The notes below the pieces were generated by a model. That model saw only the letters and a program-made list of their open reading frames with translations, was not told the DNA's origin and searched no databases. Positions 36,118-45,743 of a stretch of DNA of 64,000 nt are shown piece after piece. Where the stretch lies: NCBI GenBank assembly GCA_903921325.1, contig CAIXPL010000028.1:73829-137828 (forward strand), read 5' to 3'. This DNA is from an uncultured Pseudomonadota bacterium (GTDB lineage: Bacteria > Pseudomonadota > Gammaproteobacteria > Burkholderiales > SG8-39). Positions within the stretch are counted from its first letter, which is position 1. Each line of letters begins with the position of its first letter. Position numbers and translations under genes: made by a program.

Positions 36118-37776
36118 TTGAGCACCTCCCCCCAGGTTGATTATCAAACCGACCCGTCCCGCTACCGGCACTGGAAGCTGACCTTTGCCGGTCCGGTGGC
36201 CACACTCACTGCCGACTTCGATGAAAACGGCGGCCTGCGACCCGGTTACAAACTGAAGCTCAACAGCTATGACCTGGGTGTGGATATCGAGTTGCACGAT
36301 GCGGTTAATCGCATCCGCTTCGAGCACCCCGAAGTGCACACGGTGGTGCTCACCAGTGCCCGCGAAAAGGTGTTCTGTTCGGGCGCAAACATTTTCATGC
36401 TGGGTGTGTCGAGCCACGCCTGGAAGGTCAATTTCTGCAAGTTCACCAATGAGACCCGCAACGGCCTGGAGGACTCGTCGAGCCACAGCGGTCTTAAATT
36501 CCTGGCTGCGGTCAATGGCGCCTGTGCCGGCGGCGGCTATGAGCTCGCCCTGGCCTGCGATGAGATCATCCTGGTCGATGATCGCAGCAGTGCCGTGAGC
36601 CTGCCCGAAGTGCCCTTGCTGGGTGTCCTGCCAGGCACCGGCGGACTGACCCGGGTCACTGACAAGCGCCACGTGCGCCATGATCTGGCTGACATCTTCT
36701 GCACAACCAGCGAAGGCGTTCGTGGCCAGAAGGCGAAAGATTGGCGGTTGGTGGATGACATTGCGAAGCCAGCGCAGTTTGCCGCGCGGGTGCAGGAGCG
36801 CGCCCTGCAACTGGCGGCGCTCAGTGATCGGCCGGCTGCGGGCACACCGGTGCTGCTCGCACCCATCGAGCGACAAATCGAGGCCGATGCCTTGCATTAT
36901 TCCCATGTGACAGTGGACATTCATCGCGCCGGTCGATCTGCAGTCTTCACGCTCAAGGCGCCAACCGGCGCGCAGCCCGACACCATCAGCGCCATCGAAG
37001 CGGCCGGAGCTGCCTGGTATCCGCTGGCACTTGCGCGTGAACTCGACGATGCGATTCTGTCGATGCGCACCAATGAACTGGACATCGGGGTGTGGCTGAT
37101 CAAGACCGCCGGCGAGGCGGCTGCAGTGCTTGCCACCGATGCTGTCCTGCTCGCCCACCAGAACCACTGGCTGGTTCGCGAAACGATAGGCCTGCTGCGC
37201 CGCACGCTTGCCCGGCTCGATGTGTCCTCGCGCAGCCTGTTTGCCCTGATTGAACCGGGTTCCTGCTTCGCCGGCACCTTCCTTGAATTGGCTTTGGCCT
37301 GCGATCGCAGCTATCAACTGTCTCTGCCCGATGAACCTGAGCGTGCTCCGGCGCTGACTGTGGGTGAGATGAATTTCGGCGCGCTGCCGATGGTGACCGG
37401 TCAAAGCCGTTTGCAGCGGCGCTTCTATGGCGAGAGCGCGCCGCTTGAGGCGATCCGCTCTCATGCCGGCAAGGCACTGGACGCCGATGCGGCGATGGCG
37501 CTGGGTCTGATCACCAGCAACCCGGATGACATTGACTGGGACGACGAGACCCGCATTGCGATCGAGGAGCGGGTGTCGATGAGCCCTGATGCCCTCACCG
37601 GACTGGAGGCCAACCTGCGCTTCAATGGTCCGGAGAATATGTTCACGCGGATCTTTGGGCGGCTGACGGCCTGGCAGAACTGGATTTTTCAGCGCCCCAA
37701 CGCGGTGGGCGAAAAAGGTGCGCTCAAGGTCTACGGCAAGGGCGAGCGTGCCGCATTCGATTGGAACCGTGTGTAA
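36118..37776 (+). CDS. boxC: Benzoyl-CoA-dihydrodiol lyase BoxC
   Basis: A 552-residue crotonase-superfamily enzyme with two enoyl-CoA-hydratase-like halves. The first half holds EKVFCSGANIFMLG and NGACAGGGYELALACDEI (CoA and oxyanion sites); the second contains EPGSCFAGTFLELALACD. BoxC opens the ring of 2,3-epoxybenzoyl-CoA to give 3,4-dehydroadipyl-CoA semialdehyde plus formate. The start is a TTG with CTGGAG eight bases upstream. It is the first structural gene of the boxC-boxB-boxA run and follows the predicted promoter by about 60 bases. Confidence 0.95.
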   Translation: MSTSPQVDYQTDPSRYRHWKLTFAGPVATLTADFDENGGLRPGYKLKLNSYDLGVDIELHDAVNRIRFEHPEVHTVVLTSAREKVFCSGANIFMLGVSSHAWKVNFCKFTNETRNGLEDSSSHSGLKFLAAVNGACAGGGYELALACDEIILVDDRSSAVSLPEVPLLGVLPGTGGLTRVTDKRHVRHDLADIFCTTSEGVRGQKAKDWRLVDDIAKPAQFAARVQERALQLAALSDRPAAGTPVLLAPIERQIEADALHYSHVTVDIHRAGRSAVFTLKAPTGAQPDTISAIEAAGAAWYPLALARELDDAILSMRTNELDIGVWLIKTAGEAAAVLATDAVLLAHQNHWLVRETIGLLRRTLARLDVSSRSLFALIEPGSCFAGTFLELALACDRSYQLSLPDEPERAPALTVGEMNFGALPMVTGQSRLQRRFYGESAPLEAIRSHAGKALDADAAMALGLITSNPDDIDWDDETRIAIEERVSMSPDALTGLEANLRFNGPENMFTRIFGRLTAWQNWIFQRPNAVGEKGALKVYGKGERAAFDWNRV

Positions 37777-37872
37777 CCGCAAAGTGTAACCGCAGCGTGT
37801 AGGCGTGACGTGCAAGGCTGATGGGTGAACCCGGCCTGCGACCCCAACAAGATTCAAGGCGAGGAGAGTGCG

Positions 37873-39300
37873 ATGTCAACAATCAATTACAGCGAAAAGA
37901 TCCCGAACAATGTGAATCTGGCCGAGGACCGCACGCTGCAACGCGCCCTTGAGCAGTGGCAGCCCAATTACCTGCGCTGGTGGGACGATATGGGCCCGGA
38001 CGGTTCGCAGAATTTTGATGTCTACCTGCGCACCGCAGTCAGTGTCGACCCGCAAGGCTGGGCGCAGTTCGGCGCAGTCAAGATGCCTGACTACCGCTGG
38101 GGCATTTTTCTGAATCAGGCCGAGCAGGATCGCAAGATCCATTTCGGCGATCACCTTGGTGAGGACGCGTGGCAGGACGTGCCCGGAGAACATCGGGCCA
38201 ATTTGCGCCGCATCATTGTCACCCAGGGCGATACCGAACCGGCGAGCGTCGAGCAGCAACGCCATCTTGGCCTCACCTGCCCCAGCCAGTACGATTTGCG
38301 CAACCTGTTTCAGGTCAATGTCGAAGAAGGCCGGCACTTGTGGGCCATGGTCTACCTGCTGCACAAGTATTTCGGCCGCGACGGTCGCGAAGAAGGCGAG
38401 GCCTTGCTCGAGCGACGCAGTGGTCAGCAGGACAACCCGCGCATCCTGCAGGCATTCAATGAGCCGACCCCCGACTGGCTGTCGTTTTTCATGTTCACCT
38501 ACTTCACCGACCGTGACGGCAAATTCCAGCTTTGCGCGCTGGCCGAAAGCAGCTTCGATCCGCTTGCCCGCACAACAAAGTTCATGCTCACCGAAGAAGC
38601 GCACCACATGTTCGTGGGCGAAAGCGGTGTGAGTCGCATCATCCAGCGCACCTGTGCCGCAATGAACGAACTGCGCACCGATGATCCGCAAAAGCTGCGC
38701 GCCGCCGGGGTGATTGATCTACCCACGCTGCAGCGCTATCTCAACTTTCACTTCAGCGTCACCATCGACCTGTTCGGATCCGATGAGAGCAGCAATGCGG
38801 CTACTTTTTACTCAAGCGGCCTCAAGGGGCGTTTCGAGGAAGGCAAGCGCACCGATGACCACCGGCTCAAGGGACAGGTTTATCGGGTGCTCAATGCCAA
38901 GGACGGCCAACTGATCGAGCGCGAAGTGCCCATGCTCAACGCATTGAATGAAGTGCTGCGTGACGATTACATTCGCGACAGCATAGGGGGCGTCGAGCGC
39001 TGGAACCGGGTGATCGAAAAAGCCGGCATTCCGTTTCGCCTGAAGACGCCGCACAAGGCGTTCCATCGCAATATCGGTGCGCTCGCGGGGGTCAAGGTTT
39101 CGCCCGATGGTCAGGTTGTGAGTGATGCCGAATGGGCCGCGCGCGTCGACCAGTGGTTGCCGAGCGTGAATGATCGCGCCTTTGTCGCAAGCCTGATGGG
39201 GCGCGTGGTAGAACCCGGCAAGTTTGCCAACTGGATCGCACCGCCAGTGATGGGGATCAACCGTCAGCCGGTGGACTTCGAGTACGTCCGATTTAACTGA
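37873..39300 (+). CDS. boxB: Benzoyl-CoA 2,3-epoxidase subunit BoxB
   Basis: A 475-residue diiron oxygenase, the usual length for BoxB. Iron-ligand motifs include VNVEEGRHLWAMVYLLHK and LTEEAHHMFVGESG. With BoxA and NADPH it converts benzoyl-CoA and O2 to 2,3-epoxybenzoyl-CoA. GAGGAGAG precedes ATG 37873; the frame is open upstream to 37825 but the longer form adds non-conserved residues. The last 26 bases of the gene belong to a degenerate tandem repeat that continues into the boxB-boxA gap. Confidence 0.96.
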   Translation: MSTINYSEKIPNNVNLAEDRTLQRALEQWQPNYLRWWDDMGPDGSQNFDVYLRTAVSVDPQGWAQFGAVKMPDYRWGIFLNQAEQDRKIHFGDHLGEDAWQDVPGEHRANLRRIIVTQGDTEPASVEQQRHLGLTCPSQYDLRNLFQVNVEEGRHLWAMVYLLHKYFGRDGREEGEALLERRSGQQDNPRILQAFNEPTPDWLSFFMFTYFTDRDGKFQLCALAESSFDPLARTTKFMLTEEAHHMFVGESGVSRIIQRTCAAMNELRTDDPQKLRAAGVIDLPTLQRYLNFHFSVTIDLFGSDESSNAATFYSSGLKGRFEEGKRTDDHRLKGQVYRVLNAKDGQLIEREVPMLNALNEVLRDDYIRDSIGGVERWNRVIEKAGIPFRLKTPHKAFHRNIGALAGVKVSPDGQVVSDAEWAARVDQWLPSVNDRAFVASLMGRVVEPGKFANWIAPPVMGINRQPVDFEYVRFN

Positions 39301-39444
39301 GTCGCCAGACGTCCTGTCTATCGATTCGATTGAATCGGGAAACATTGGGCGTGTCCGCTGCAATTGAATCGGTAAACTTTGCGACATGTCCGATTCGGCT
39401 AAGTCGGTGGACTTCGATTCACTCGAGTTGAGCTGAGTCGGTGG
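39275..39444. repeat. Five degenerate 33-35 bp tandem repeats spanning the boxB end and the boxB-boxA gap
   Basis: Units at 39275-39308, 39309-39341, 39342-39375, 39376-39410 and 39411-39444. They share an AC(T/A)T-type opening, a central TCCG or TCGA, and an ending close to GA(A/G)TCGG(T/G)(A/G)(A/G). Several units can fold into small stems such as CGATTC with GAATCG (39321-39336). The first unit codes for the BoxB C-terminus; the last ends 20 bases before boxA, just ahead of its ribosome site. Function unknown. Confidence 0.65.
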
Positions 39445-39464
39445 CATCTCGAGGAGAGTCTGGG

Positions 39465-40775
39465 ATGGGAGCATCCGATAACGGGTTGATCAGACAGCAC
39501 CTGATCGACCCGGAGATCTGTATACGCTGCAACACCTGCGAGGCGACCTGCCCGATAGGCGCAATCACTCACGACTCGCGCAACTATGTGGTGAACGCAG
39601 ACATTTGCAATCACTGCATGGCATGCGTGCCGCCCTGCCCGACCGGCAGCATCGACAACTGGCGCAATATGCCGCGGTCGATCGCCTACAGTGTTGATTC
39701 ACAACTCACCTGGGACAGCCTGCCTGCTGAGCTATCGACACAGGAACTCGAAGCGGCCGGCGTAGCGAGTAATGACCTGGCGTCTGCACAGGCAGCTGGC
39801 GCCGACGTTGCGCACGCACGGCTCATCGCCGATACCCTCGCAACACAACAGAGCGAGCAACCCGGCTTCGATGCAAGCGCGGTTGCCGCCATGATGCCGC
39901 CGTGGTCGGCGGCGCATCCGTATACCAATCTCTACGGGCCGCGCGCGCCCGAAACGTCGATCAAGGCCACGGTTGTCGGCAACGCCCGGGTCACCGCGGT
40001 GGGGCGCGACTATGACACACACCATATCGTGCTCGATTTTGGCGGGATGCCCTTTCCCGTACTGGAAGGCCAGAGCATCGGCATCGTCCCGCCCGGTGTC
40101 GATGCGCTTGGCCGCGCCCATCATCCGCGCCAGTACTCGATTGCCAGTCCGCGCAACGGCGAGCGTCCAGGTTACAACAATCTGTCGCTGACGGTAAAGC
40201 GTGTATTGGAAGACCATCAGGGCCGGCCGGTGCGAGGCGTGGCAAGCAATTACCTGTGCGACCTGCAACTGGGCGACACGGTGGAAGTCATCGGTCCGTT
40301 TGGTGCCAGTTTCCTGATGCCCAATCATCCGAAGAGTCATGTTGTAATGATCTGCACCGGCACGGGCAGCGCACCGATGCGCGCGATGACCGAATGGCGG
40401 CGACGGCTGCGCCGCTCTGGCAAGTTCGAGAGCGGCAAACTCATGCTGTTCTTTGGCGCACGCACCCAGGAAGACCTGCCCTACTTCGGTCCGCTGCAAA
40501 GCCTGCCGCGCGATTTCATCGACATCAATCTGGCGTTCAGTCGCACGCCAACCCAGCCACGCCAGTATGTTCAGGATCTGATGCGCGCACGCGCGGCCGA
40601 TCTGGCACCCCTGCTGGCCGATCGCAACGCTTACTTTTATGTCTGCGGCCTCAAAGCGATGGAGGAAGGCGTGGTGCTCGCGCTGCAGGACATCGCACGT
40701 GAGGCTGGCCTTGACTGGTCCGAGGTAGCCAATTCATTGCGTCGTGATGCACGATTGCATCTCGAGACCTACTAG
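39465..40775 (+). CDS. boxA: Benzoyl-CoA epoxidase reductase subunit BoxA
   Basis: A 436-residue protein. The N-terminal part has two complete [4Fe-4S] ferredoxin motifs, Cys19-x2-Cys22-x2-Cys25-x3-Cys29 and Cys48-x2-Cys51-x2-Cys54-x3-Cys58. The C-terminal part is a ferredoxin-NADP reductase module: FAD site in [10 protein letters not shown] and the NADP site in [16 protein letters not shown]. BoxA passes electrons from NADPH to BoxB. ATG 39465 has GAGGAGAG upstream; an in-frame GTG at 39441 is unlikely. It is followed at a short distance by the hydroxyacyl-CoA dehydrogenase gene. Confidence 0.96.
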   Translation: MGASDNGLIRQHLIDPEICIRCNTCEATCPIGAITHDSRNYVVNADICNHCMACVPPCPTGSIDNWRNMPRSIAYSVDSQLTWDSLPAELSTQELEAAGVASNDLASAQAAGADVAHARLIADTLATQQSEQPGFDASAVAAMMPPWSAAHPYTNLYGPRAPETSIKATVVGNARVTAVGRDYDTHHIVLDFGGMPFPVLEGQSIGIVPPGVDALGRAHHPRQYSIASPRNGERPGYNNLSLTVKRVLEDHQGRPVRGVASNYLCDLQLGDTVEVIGPFGASFLMPNHPKSHVVMICTGTGSAPMRAMTEWRRRLRRSGKFESGKLMLFFGARTQEDLPYFGPLQSLPRDFIDINLAFSRTPTQPRQYVQDLMRARAADLAPLLADRNAYFYVCGLKAMEEGVVLALQDIAREAGLDWSEVANSLRRDARLHLETY

Positions 40776-40794
40776 ACACTGGATTGATCAACTC

Positions 40795-42327
40795 ATGAGT
40801 CACCCCTTGCAGTACGCACCGGTCCTGGTGATCGGTGCCGGCATCATGGGCAGCGGCATCGCACAGACCGCAGCGCAGGCCGGCCACCCGGTTTTTCTGT
40901 ATGACGCACGTGAAGGTGCAGCCGTCGAATCACGCACCAAGCTGGCAACCACGCTCAACGGTCTGGTTGCCAAAGGCCGGCTTGAGGCCGCTGCGGCCGA
41001 AGCAGCCATTGCACGAATCACACCGATCAATACGCTGACGGATGCCGCTACCGCGCGCCTTGCGATCGAGGCAATCGTCGAATTGCTCGAACCCAAGCGC
41101 GAACTGTTCAGGCAGTTGGAAGCGATTCTGGCTGACGACGCGGTGCTCGGCACCAATACCTCATCGATCAGCGTCACCGCCATTGCGGCCGGCCTGAAGC
41201 ACCCGGGGCGTCTCGCCGGTATGCACTTTTTCAACCCGGTTGCACTGATGAAGCTGGTCGAAGTCGTCAGCGGGTTGCAGACCGATCCGCAGGTGGCCGC
41301 AAGCCTGTTTGACCTTGCAGCACTGTGGGGTAAAGTCCCGGTGCACGCGAAGAGCACACCCGGATTCGTAGTCAACCGGATTGCGCGTCCGTTCTATGCC
41401 GAAGCACTGGCGCTGCTGCAGGAGCAGGCAGCGGCACCCGAGGTGCTGGATGCGTGCCTCAAGGCGGCGGGCTTTCGGATGGGCCCTTGCGAACTGATGG
41501 ACCTGATTGGCCACGACACCAATCTGGCGGTGACCCGCTCGGTGTTCGAGGCGAATTTCTTCGACAAACGCTATCAACCCTCAGTGGTACAAAGCGAGAT
41601 GGTTGCTGGCGGACTGCTGGGTCGCAAGAGCGGTCGCGGCTTCTACAGCTATCCCCAAGGTGCAGCAGCATTGCCTGCTGCTGATCGCTCGCCACCCGAC
41701 CGCGCGGTGACAATTACGCTGCACGGACAAGGCGCACTGGCCGATGCGCTTGGCGAGGCCGCCGCGCGCGTGCTGGGTGCAAACGGCACGCCGCTCGCGC
41801 GCGACATGTCGAGCGATCCGACCAGCCACTGGATCGGATTGGAAATCGACGGCGCACGTCTGGTACTCACACAAGGCCTGGCAGCCTGGGATCTGGCGGC
41901 ACGCAGTGGCGTGACCGATACGGCGGTGTTCGATCGTCCGCTGCGATTACCCTTGCAACCGGGTCAGGTCATCGCCTATTCAGTCAATGCCGCGGCCAGC
42001 GCGACCTGGCAGGCGCAGGCCGGAGCCTGGCTGCAGGCCCTGGGGTTTGCGCCACAACGAGTGTCCGACGCGCCCGGATTGGTCGTGGCACGCACTGTGG
42101 CCATGCTGATCAATGAGGCCGCCGATGCGGTATTGCAGGGTGTGTGCACAACCGCGGGGGCCGATAGCGCCTGCAAGCTTGGCGTGAATTACCCTGCCGG
42201 CCCGTTCGAATGGTTGCGCGAGTGGAGCGTGCCGGGCGTCATTGCGGTGCTTGAGTCGCTCGATAGTGCCTACCGCGGCGAGCGCTATCGGGTCAGCCCG
42301 TGGCTGCGGCGCGGCATAGCGAGCTGA
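40795..42327 (+). CDS. paaH: 3-hydroxyacyl-CoA dehydrogenase (PaaH-like, 3-hydroxyadipyl-CoA type)
   Basis: A 510-residue protein. The NAD-binding site VIGAGIMGSGIAQTAAQAG lies at residues 12-30, and the catalytic His region in GMHFFNPVALMKLVEV. The 3HCDH C-terminal domain follows and is repeated in the last 100 residues, the two-domain build of PaaH. The protein oxidises 3-hydroxyadipyl-CoA (or a similar acyl-CoA) to the 3-oxo form, the lower stage shared by the box and phenylacetate pathways. It starts 19 bases after boxA, so it is probably in the box operon. Confidence 0.88.
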   Translation: MSHPLQYAPVLVIGAGIMGSGIAQTAAQAGHPVFLYDAREGAAVESRTKLATTLNGLVAKGRLEAAAAEAAIARITPINTLTDAATARLAIEAIVELLEPKRELFRQLEAILADDAVLGTNTSSISVTAIAAGLKHPGRLAGMHFFNPVALMKLVEVVSGLQTDPQVAASLFDLAALWGKVPVHAKSTPGFVVNRIARPFYAEALALLQEQAAAPEVLDACLKAAGFRMGPCELMDLIGHDTNLAVTRSVFEANFFDKRYQPSVVQSEMVAGGLLGRKSGRGFYSYPQGAAALPAADRSPPDRAVTITLHGQGALADALGEAAARVLGANGTPLARDMSSDPTSHWIGLEIDGARLVLTQGLAAWDLAARSGVTDTAVFDRPLRLPLQPGQVIAYSVNAAASATWQAQAGAWLQALGFAPQRVSDAPGLVVARTVAMLINEAADAVLQGVCTTAGADSACKLGVNYPAGPFEWLREWSVPGVIAVLESLDSAYRGERYRVSPWLRRGIAS

Positions 42328-42362
42328 ATCCAATATCGTATTTCAACCAAGGAGATGTACCG

Positions 42363-42602
42363 ATGTCCGGTCCCGTCATTGCACAAAAAGCACCCTACCC
42401 TCTCGCCGTCGAAGCGGGAAAGAGTTACTGGTGGTGCGCTTGTGGCAAGAGCCAGAGCCAACCGTTTTGCGATGGCTCACACAAAGGCACCGAATTCAGC
42501 CCGATCGAATACAAAGCGGCGGCCGATGGCACGGTGTATTTCTGTGGCTGCAAGCAGTCGAAAAATGGCACGCTTTGTGACGGTAGCCACAAGAGCCTGT
42601 AG
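42363..42602 (+). CDS. Dual CDGSH iron-sulfur protein
   Basis: A 79-residue protein with two complete CDGSH motifs: Cys25-x-Cys27 ... Cys36-Asp-Gly-Ser-His40 and Cys61-x-Cys63 ... Cys72-Asp-Gly-Ser-His76. Each binds a [2Fe-2S] cluster with three Cys and one His. No membrane segment is present, so it is a soluble cytoplasmic protein. A strong AAGGAG site (42349-42354) lies eight bases before the ATG. It is the last gene of the box operon, where it could serve electron transfer or cluster supply, but no role in the pathway is established. Confidence 0.93.
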   Translation: MSGPVIAQKAPYPLAVEAGKSYWWCACGKSQSQPFCDGSHKGTEFSPIEYKAAADGTVYFCGCKQSKNGTLCDGSHKSL

Positions 42603-42634
42603 CACTATCGTATGCCGGGACCGCGCCTGCCGGA

Positions 42635-43606
42635 TTAATCCTGCAGCGCGATTCCGGCCTGCTGCACAATCCGGGCGAAGCGGGCGACGTCGGCCCGAAA
42701 GCGCGTGCCGAACGCCTGCGCGCTACTGCCCACCAGCGTTTGGCTGAACCCTTGCAGACGATCGCGTGCCTCGGCATTGTCAAGCGCCGCAACCGCTGCA
42801 CGCTGCAGCCTGACAATGATCTCGGCCGGAGTTCCTGCGGCAACGAACAAGCCCTGCCAACTACCGGTTTCGAACCCAGGGTATCCTTGTTCGGGAAGCG
42901 TGGACACATCGGGCAGAAACGTCGATCGATTGCCACCCGCGAGGGCGAGCGGGTGCAGCCAATTCGCATGTATGCCGGTCGCCGCAGCCCCCAGCGGGAG
43001 CACGGCCAGATCAACCTCACCGGCCAGCAGTGCAGAGTTCAGTGGCGCATCGCCCTTGTAGGGAATCGGCACGATGTCAATGCCAGCGGCTGCCTTAAGC
43101 ATTTCCATGGTCAGGTGCAAAGGGTTGGCCACACCGGTTGATCCATAATTGAGCATGCCGGGATGAGATTTGGCATAGGCCACCATTTCACTCAGTGTCC
43201 GTGCCCTCAAGCGACTGCTTGCCACCAGCACCAGGTCGGTCGAGATGAGCAGGCTTACCGGGCTCAGATCACGCAGTGGATCAAACGCGAGCTGCTTGTA
43301 AAGTGCCGGCATGATCGCAAGGGCATTGGGCGTGAGCAAGAGCGTGTGGCCGTCGGGCGCAGATTTCGCGACCGCTTCAGCGCCAATCGCCGCACCACCT
43401 CCAGCACGGTTGTCGACAAACACTGCGACCCCCAAGGTCTTGCTCATCGGTGGTGCAATCATGCGCGCGAAAATATCCACCGATCCACCCGCGGCATAGG
43501 GCACCACGATGCGGATCGGTCGGCTCGGAAAACTCTGCGCTGGCGCATGGCCGGCGAGCAAGCAGGCCGACACGGCAAGGATGGTGCTTATCCATCGGTG
43601 CCTCAT
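42635..43606 (-). CDS. Bug-family (TctC-like) periplasmic binding protein
   Basis: A 323-residue protein with a signal peptide (ISTILAVSACLLAGHAPAQ). Ligand loops are IVVPYAAGGSVDIFARM and VDNRAGGGAAIGAE, followed by PIPYKG. It is the last gene of a reverse-strand operon: its start overlaps the stop of the upstream Bug gene by four bases (ATGA at 43603-43606). Two tandem Bug genes suggest two related substrates or a two-step capture. No TctAB partner is in the window. Confidence 0.92.
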   Translation of the reverse strand: MRHRWISTILAVSACLLAGHAPAQSFPSRPIRIVVPYAAGGSVDIFARMIAPPMSKTLGVAVFVDNRAGGGAAIGAEAVAKSAPDGHTLLLTPNALAIMPALYKQLAFDPLRDLSPVSLLISTDLVLVASSRLRARTLSEMVAYAKSHPGMLNYGSTGVANPLHLTMEMLKAAAGIDIVPIPYKGDAPLNSALLAGEVDLAVLPLGAAATGIHANWLHPLALAGGNRSTFLPDVSTLPEQGYPGFETGSWQGLFVAAGTPAEIIVRLQRAAVAALDNAEARDRLQGFSQTLVGSSAQAFGTRFRADVARFARIVQQAGIALQD

Positions 43607-44667
43607 CGGGCACTGATCCCTATCTGCCGCATCAGATCAGCATAGCGCTGCAACTGAACGCGAATGGCGCTACTCAATTCAGCCGGCGGCATGCCGCGCA
43701 CCGACAGCCCCTGGGCAGCGAGCTTCTCGCGTGTGTCCGGATCGGCGAGCGCGCGCAGCACGGCATCGTACACAGTCTTGATAATCGGCCGGGCAGTGCC
43801 GGCCGGTGCCATCAGCGCAAACCAGGAATTGAATTCAAACCCTGACAACCCCGACTCGGCAATCGTGGGCACTTCAGGAAACTGGCTCATGCGCGCTGTA
43901 GTCGCGACACCGATCAGTCGCAATTTGCCCGCGCGCAGCAAGGAGCTGACAGTGGCGATGCCTTGCAGGGCACTCACCACTTCATCGCCGGCAACACCAA
44001 CTGCGGCCTGAGTCGCACCCTTATAGGGGACGTGAACGAGCTCAATGCCTGCCTGCGAGGCGAACAACGCCATCGCAATATGCTGCGGACTACCGGTACC
44101 GCCTGACCCGAAGGTCAACCGTCCGGGTGTGCTGCGCGCTGCGGCAATCAGATCAGCCGCGTTGCGTAACGTGGAATTTGCACCGACCACCAGTCCCCAA
44201 TCAATGGTGGCCACCAGCGTAATCGGTTCAAAGTCGCGCAGAATGTCCCATGATGGCGGCGGCTGGAGATGAGGCAGCATCGTCATGATGCTGTCGTTGA
44301 ATCCCCCCAGCGTGTACCCATCCGGTGCAGCATGCGCCACCCGTTCGGCGCCAATCAAACCGGATGCGCCCGGTTGATTCTCGATCGCCACCGAGGTGCC
44401 CAGATCCTGCGCCACCCGCAACATCAGGATGCGCGCTGCGTTGTCCACCGCGCTGCCGGCCGCGAGCGGCACGATCAGTCGAATCGGCTTGTTCGGATAC
44501 GTCTGCGCGTTGCAGGGCGCAATGAGCGCAATCCCGATGAGCGCCGAGAGTGCCGCCGTAACAGTGGACACGCGCAGCGGCAGCGGACTCTGGACTGCGA
44601 TCAGAGCCGCGACCCGTGTCACAACTTTGGCGATCGACCTCATCGCTATTTGTGCAGCGCCGTTCAT
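43603..44667 (-). CDS. Bug-family (TctC-like) periplasmic binding protein
   Basis: A 354-residue protein. The signal region is long; a hydrophobic run (TAALSALIGIALIAP) ends at CNAQ before TYPNKPIRLIVPLAAG. The first ligand loop reads PLAAGSAVDNAARI rather than the usual PPGG-x-x-D. The second is ENQPGASGLIG. ATG 44667 overlaps the dehydrogenase stop by four bases (ATGA); ATG 44643 would shorten the leader and still allow export. It is the fourth of five coupled genes on the reverse strand. Confidence 0.9.
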   Translation of the reverse strand: MNGAAQIAMRSIAKVVTRVAALIAVQSPLPLRVSTVTAALSALIGIALIAPCNAQTYPNKPIRLIVPLAAGSAVDNAARILMLRVAQDLGTSVAIENQPGASGLIGAERVAHAAPDGYTLGGFNDSIMTMLPHLQPPPSWDILRDFEPITLVATIDWGLVVGANSTLRNAADLIAAARSTPGRLTFGSGGTGSPQHIAMALFASQAGIELVHVPYKGATQAAVGVAGDEVVSALQGIATVSSLLRAGKLRLIGVATTARMSQFPEVPTIAESGLSGFEFNSWFALMAPAGTARPIIKTVYDAVLRALADPDTREKLAAQGLSVRGMPPAELSSAIRVQLQRYADLMRQIGISAR

Positions 44668-45743
44668 TCGGCCGTCCGCTGCAAGGTCGGCACACCGATC
44701 TCGGCTGCGAAGGCATCCAGGGTCGCGACCAAGACGGCAGGTAGCGGAATGCCTTCTTTCAGGTAGGTGTTGCGCTTCTGTTCACTTTGTTCACCGGGCA
44801 GCCAGACCCGCTCAACCCCGGGCATGCGCTCGCTTGCGCGCAGGTCACGAATGACCTCATCGACACGTGCCTTGAAACCCTCGATATCGCCAAACGCACC
44901 CGGATCGATGGCCATGATCGCCTGACCGGTATTGGTGACGGTCTTGAAATCCTTGTTGAAGTCGATCACGCCGCGGCCCATGGCCGCACCATTCAATGTT
45001 CCGGCCAACAAACCGACAATCAGTGACAGGCCATAGCCTTTGTAGCCACCGATGGGCAGCAAAAAGCCTTCATCGGCGCGCTTGGGATCAAGCAAGGGCT
45101 GACCGGTGCGATCGACCATCCAGCCTTCGGGCATCATCTCGCCGCGCTGCGCTTTGGTTTTCACCTTGCCGTAGGCGGCCACCGTCGTCGCCATGTCGAG
45201 AACGATGGCGGTCTCCTCGGCGGCCGGCACCGCCGCGGCGATCGGATTGGTTGACAACAACATGGATAAGCCACCCCAGGCTGGCAGGTGATTGGCATTG
45301 CCGACCGCGAAGTACAGGCCGATCATGTCGTGGGCGAGCGGCATGCGGGCATAGAGTGACGCGGGCCCGGCATGGTTGCTCAGGCGTGACCCCACCCACG
45401 CCACGCCGCACACGCGCGCCTTCGCTATCGCAATCTCGGCAGCCCGTGACATCACCAGGTGCCCCATGCCGTTATCGCCATCGACCAGCGCCATGCCGGC
45501 GCGCTCTTGCGCGATGTGGATATTGGGGTTGAGATTGAGACCACCGGCACGAATCCTCCTGGCGTATGACGGCAGGCGGATCACCCCATGTCCATCGGAG
45601 CCTTGCAGATCAGCCTGAGCCATCAAGCGCCCAACGGTTGCGGCATCGGCCGGTGGCATGCCGAGCGCTTCAAACGCTGTACTGATGAACCGGGCGAGAC
45701 GATCGACTGAGCAACGCATCGCGGGCCGGGCTTGTTCACTCAT
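44664..45743 (-). CDS. Ldh-family (YlbC/malate-L-lactate) NAD(P)-dependent dehydrogenase
   Basis: A 359-residue protein of the malate/L-lactate/ureidoglycolate dehydrogenase superfamily, distinct from Rossmann enzymes. Conserved blocks: SDGHGVIRLPSYARRI (catalytic His region), DGDNGMGHLVM, VGSRLSNHAGPAS, STNPIAAAVPA and PIGGYKGYGLSLIV. It oxidises a 2-hydroxy acid to a 2-oxo acid with NAD(P). It overlaps the upstream racemase-like gene by eight bases and the downstream Bug gene by four. The substrate is unknown; the operon context suggests an acid released by the upstream hydrolase. Confidence 0.92.
   Translation of the reverse strand: MSEQARPAMRCSVDRLARFISTAFEALGMPPADAATVGRLMAQADLQGSDGHGVIRLPSYARRIRAGGLNLNPNIHIAQERAGMALVDGDNGMGHLVMSRAAEIAIAKARVCGVAWVGSRLSNHAGPASLYARMPLAHDMIGLYFAVGNANHLPAWGGLSMLLSTNPIAAAVPAAEETAIVLDMATTVAAYGKVKTKAQRGEMMPEGWMVDRTGQPLLDPKRADEGFLLPIGGYKGYGLSLIVGLLAGTLNGAAMGRGVIDFNKDFKTVTNTGQAIMAIDPGAFGDIEGFKARVDEVIRDLRASERMPGVERVWLPGEQSEQKRNTYLKEGIPLPAVLVATLDAFAAEIGVPTLQRTAE

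Noticed and set aside
36034-37857. Very long open frame (607 codons) on the minus strand
   Set aside because: It lies antisense to boxC, which has clear crotonase motifs. The long frame is a by-product of GC-rich codon use and shows no domain.
39275-39444. CRISPR-like array
   Set aside because: Units are adjacent and degenerate, with no unique spacers, and the first unit is coding. It is a plain tandem repeat.
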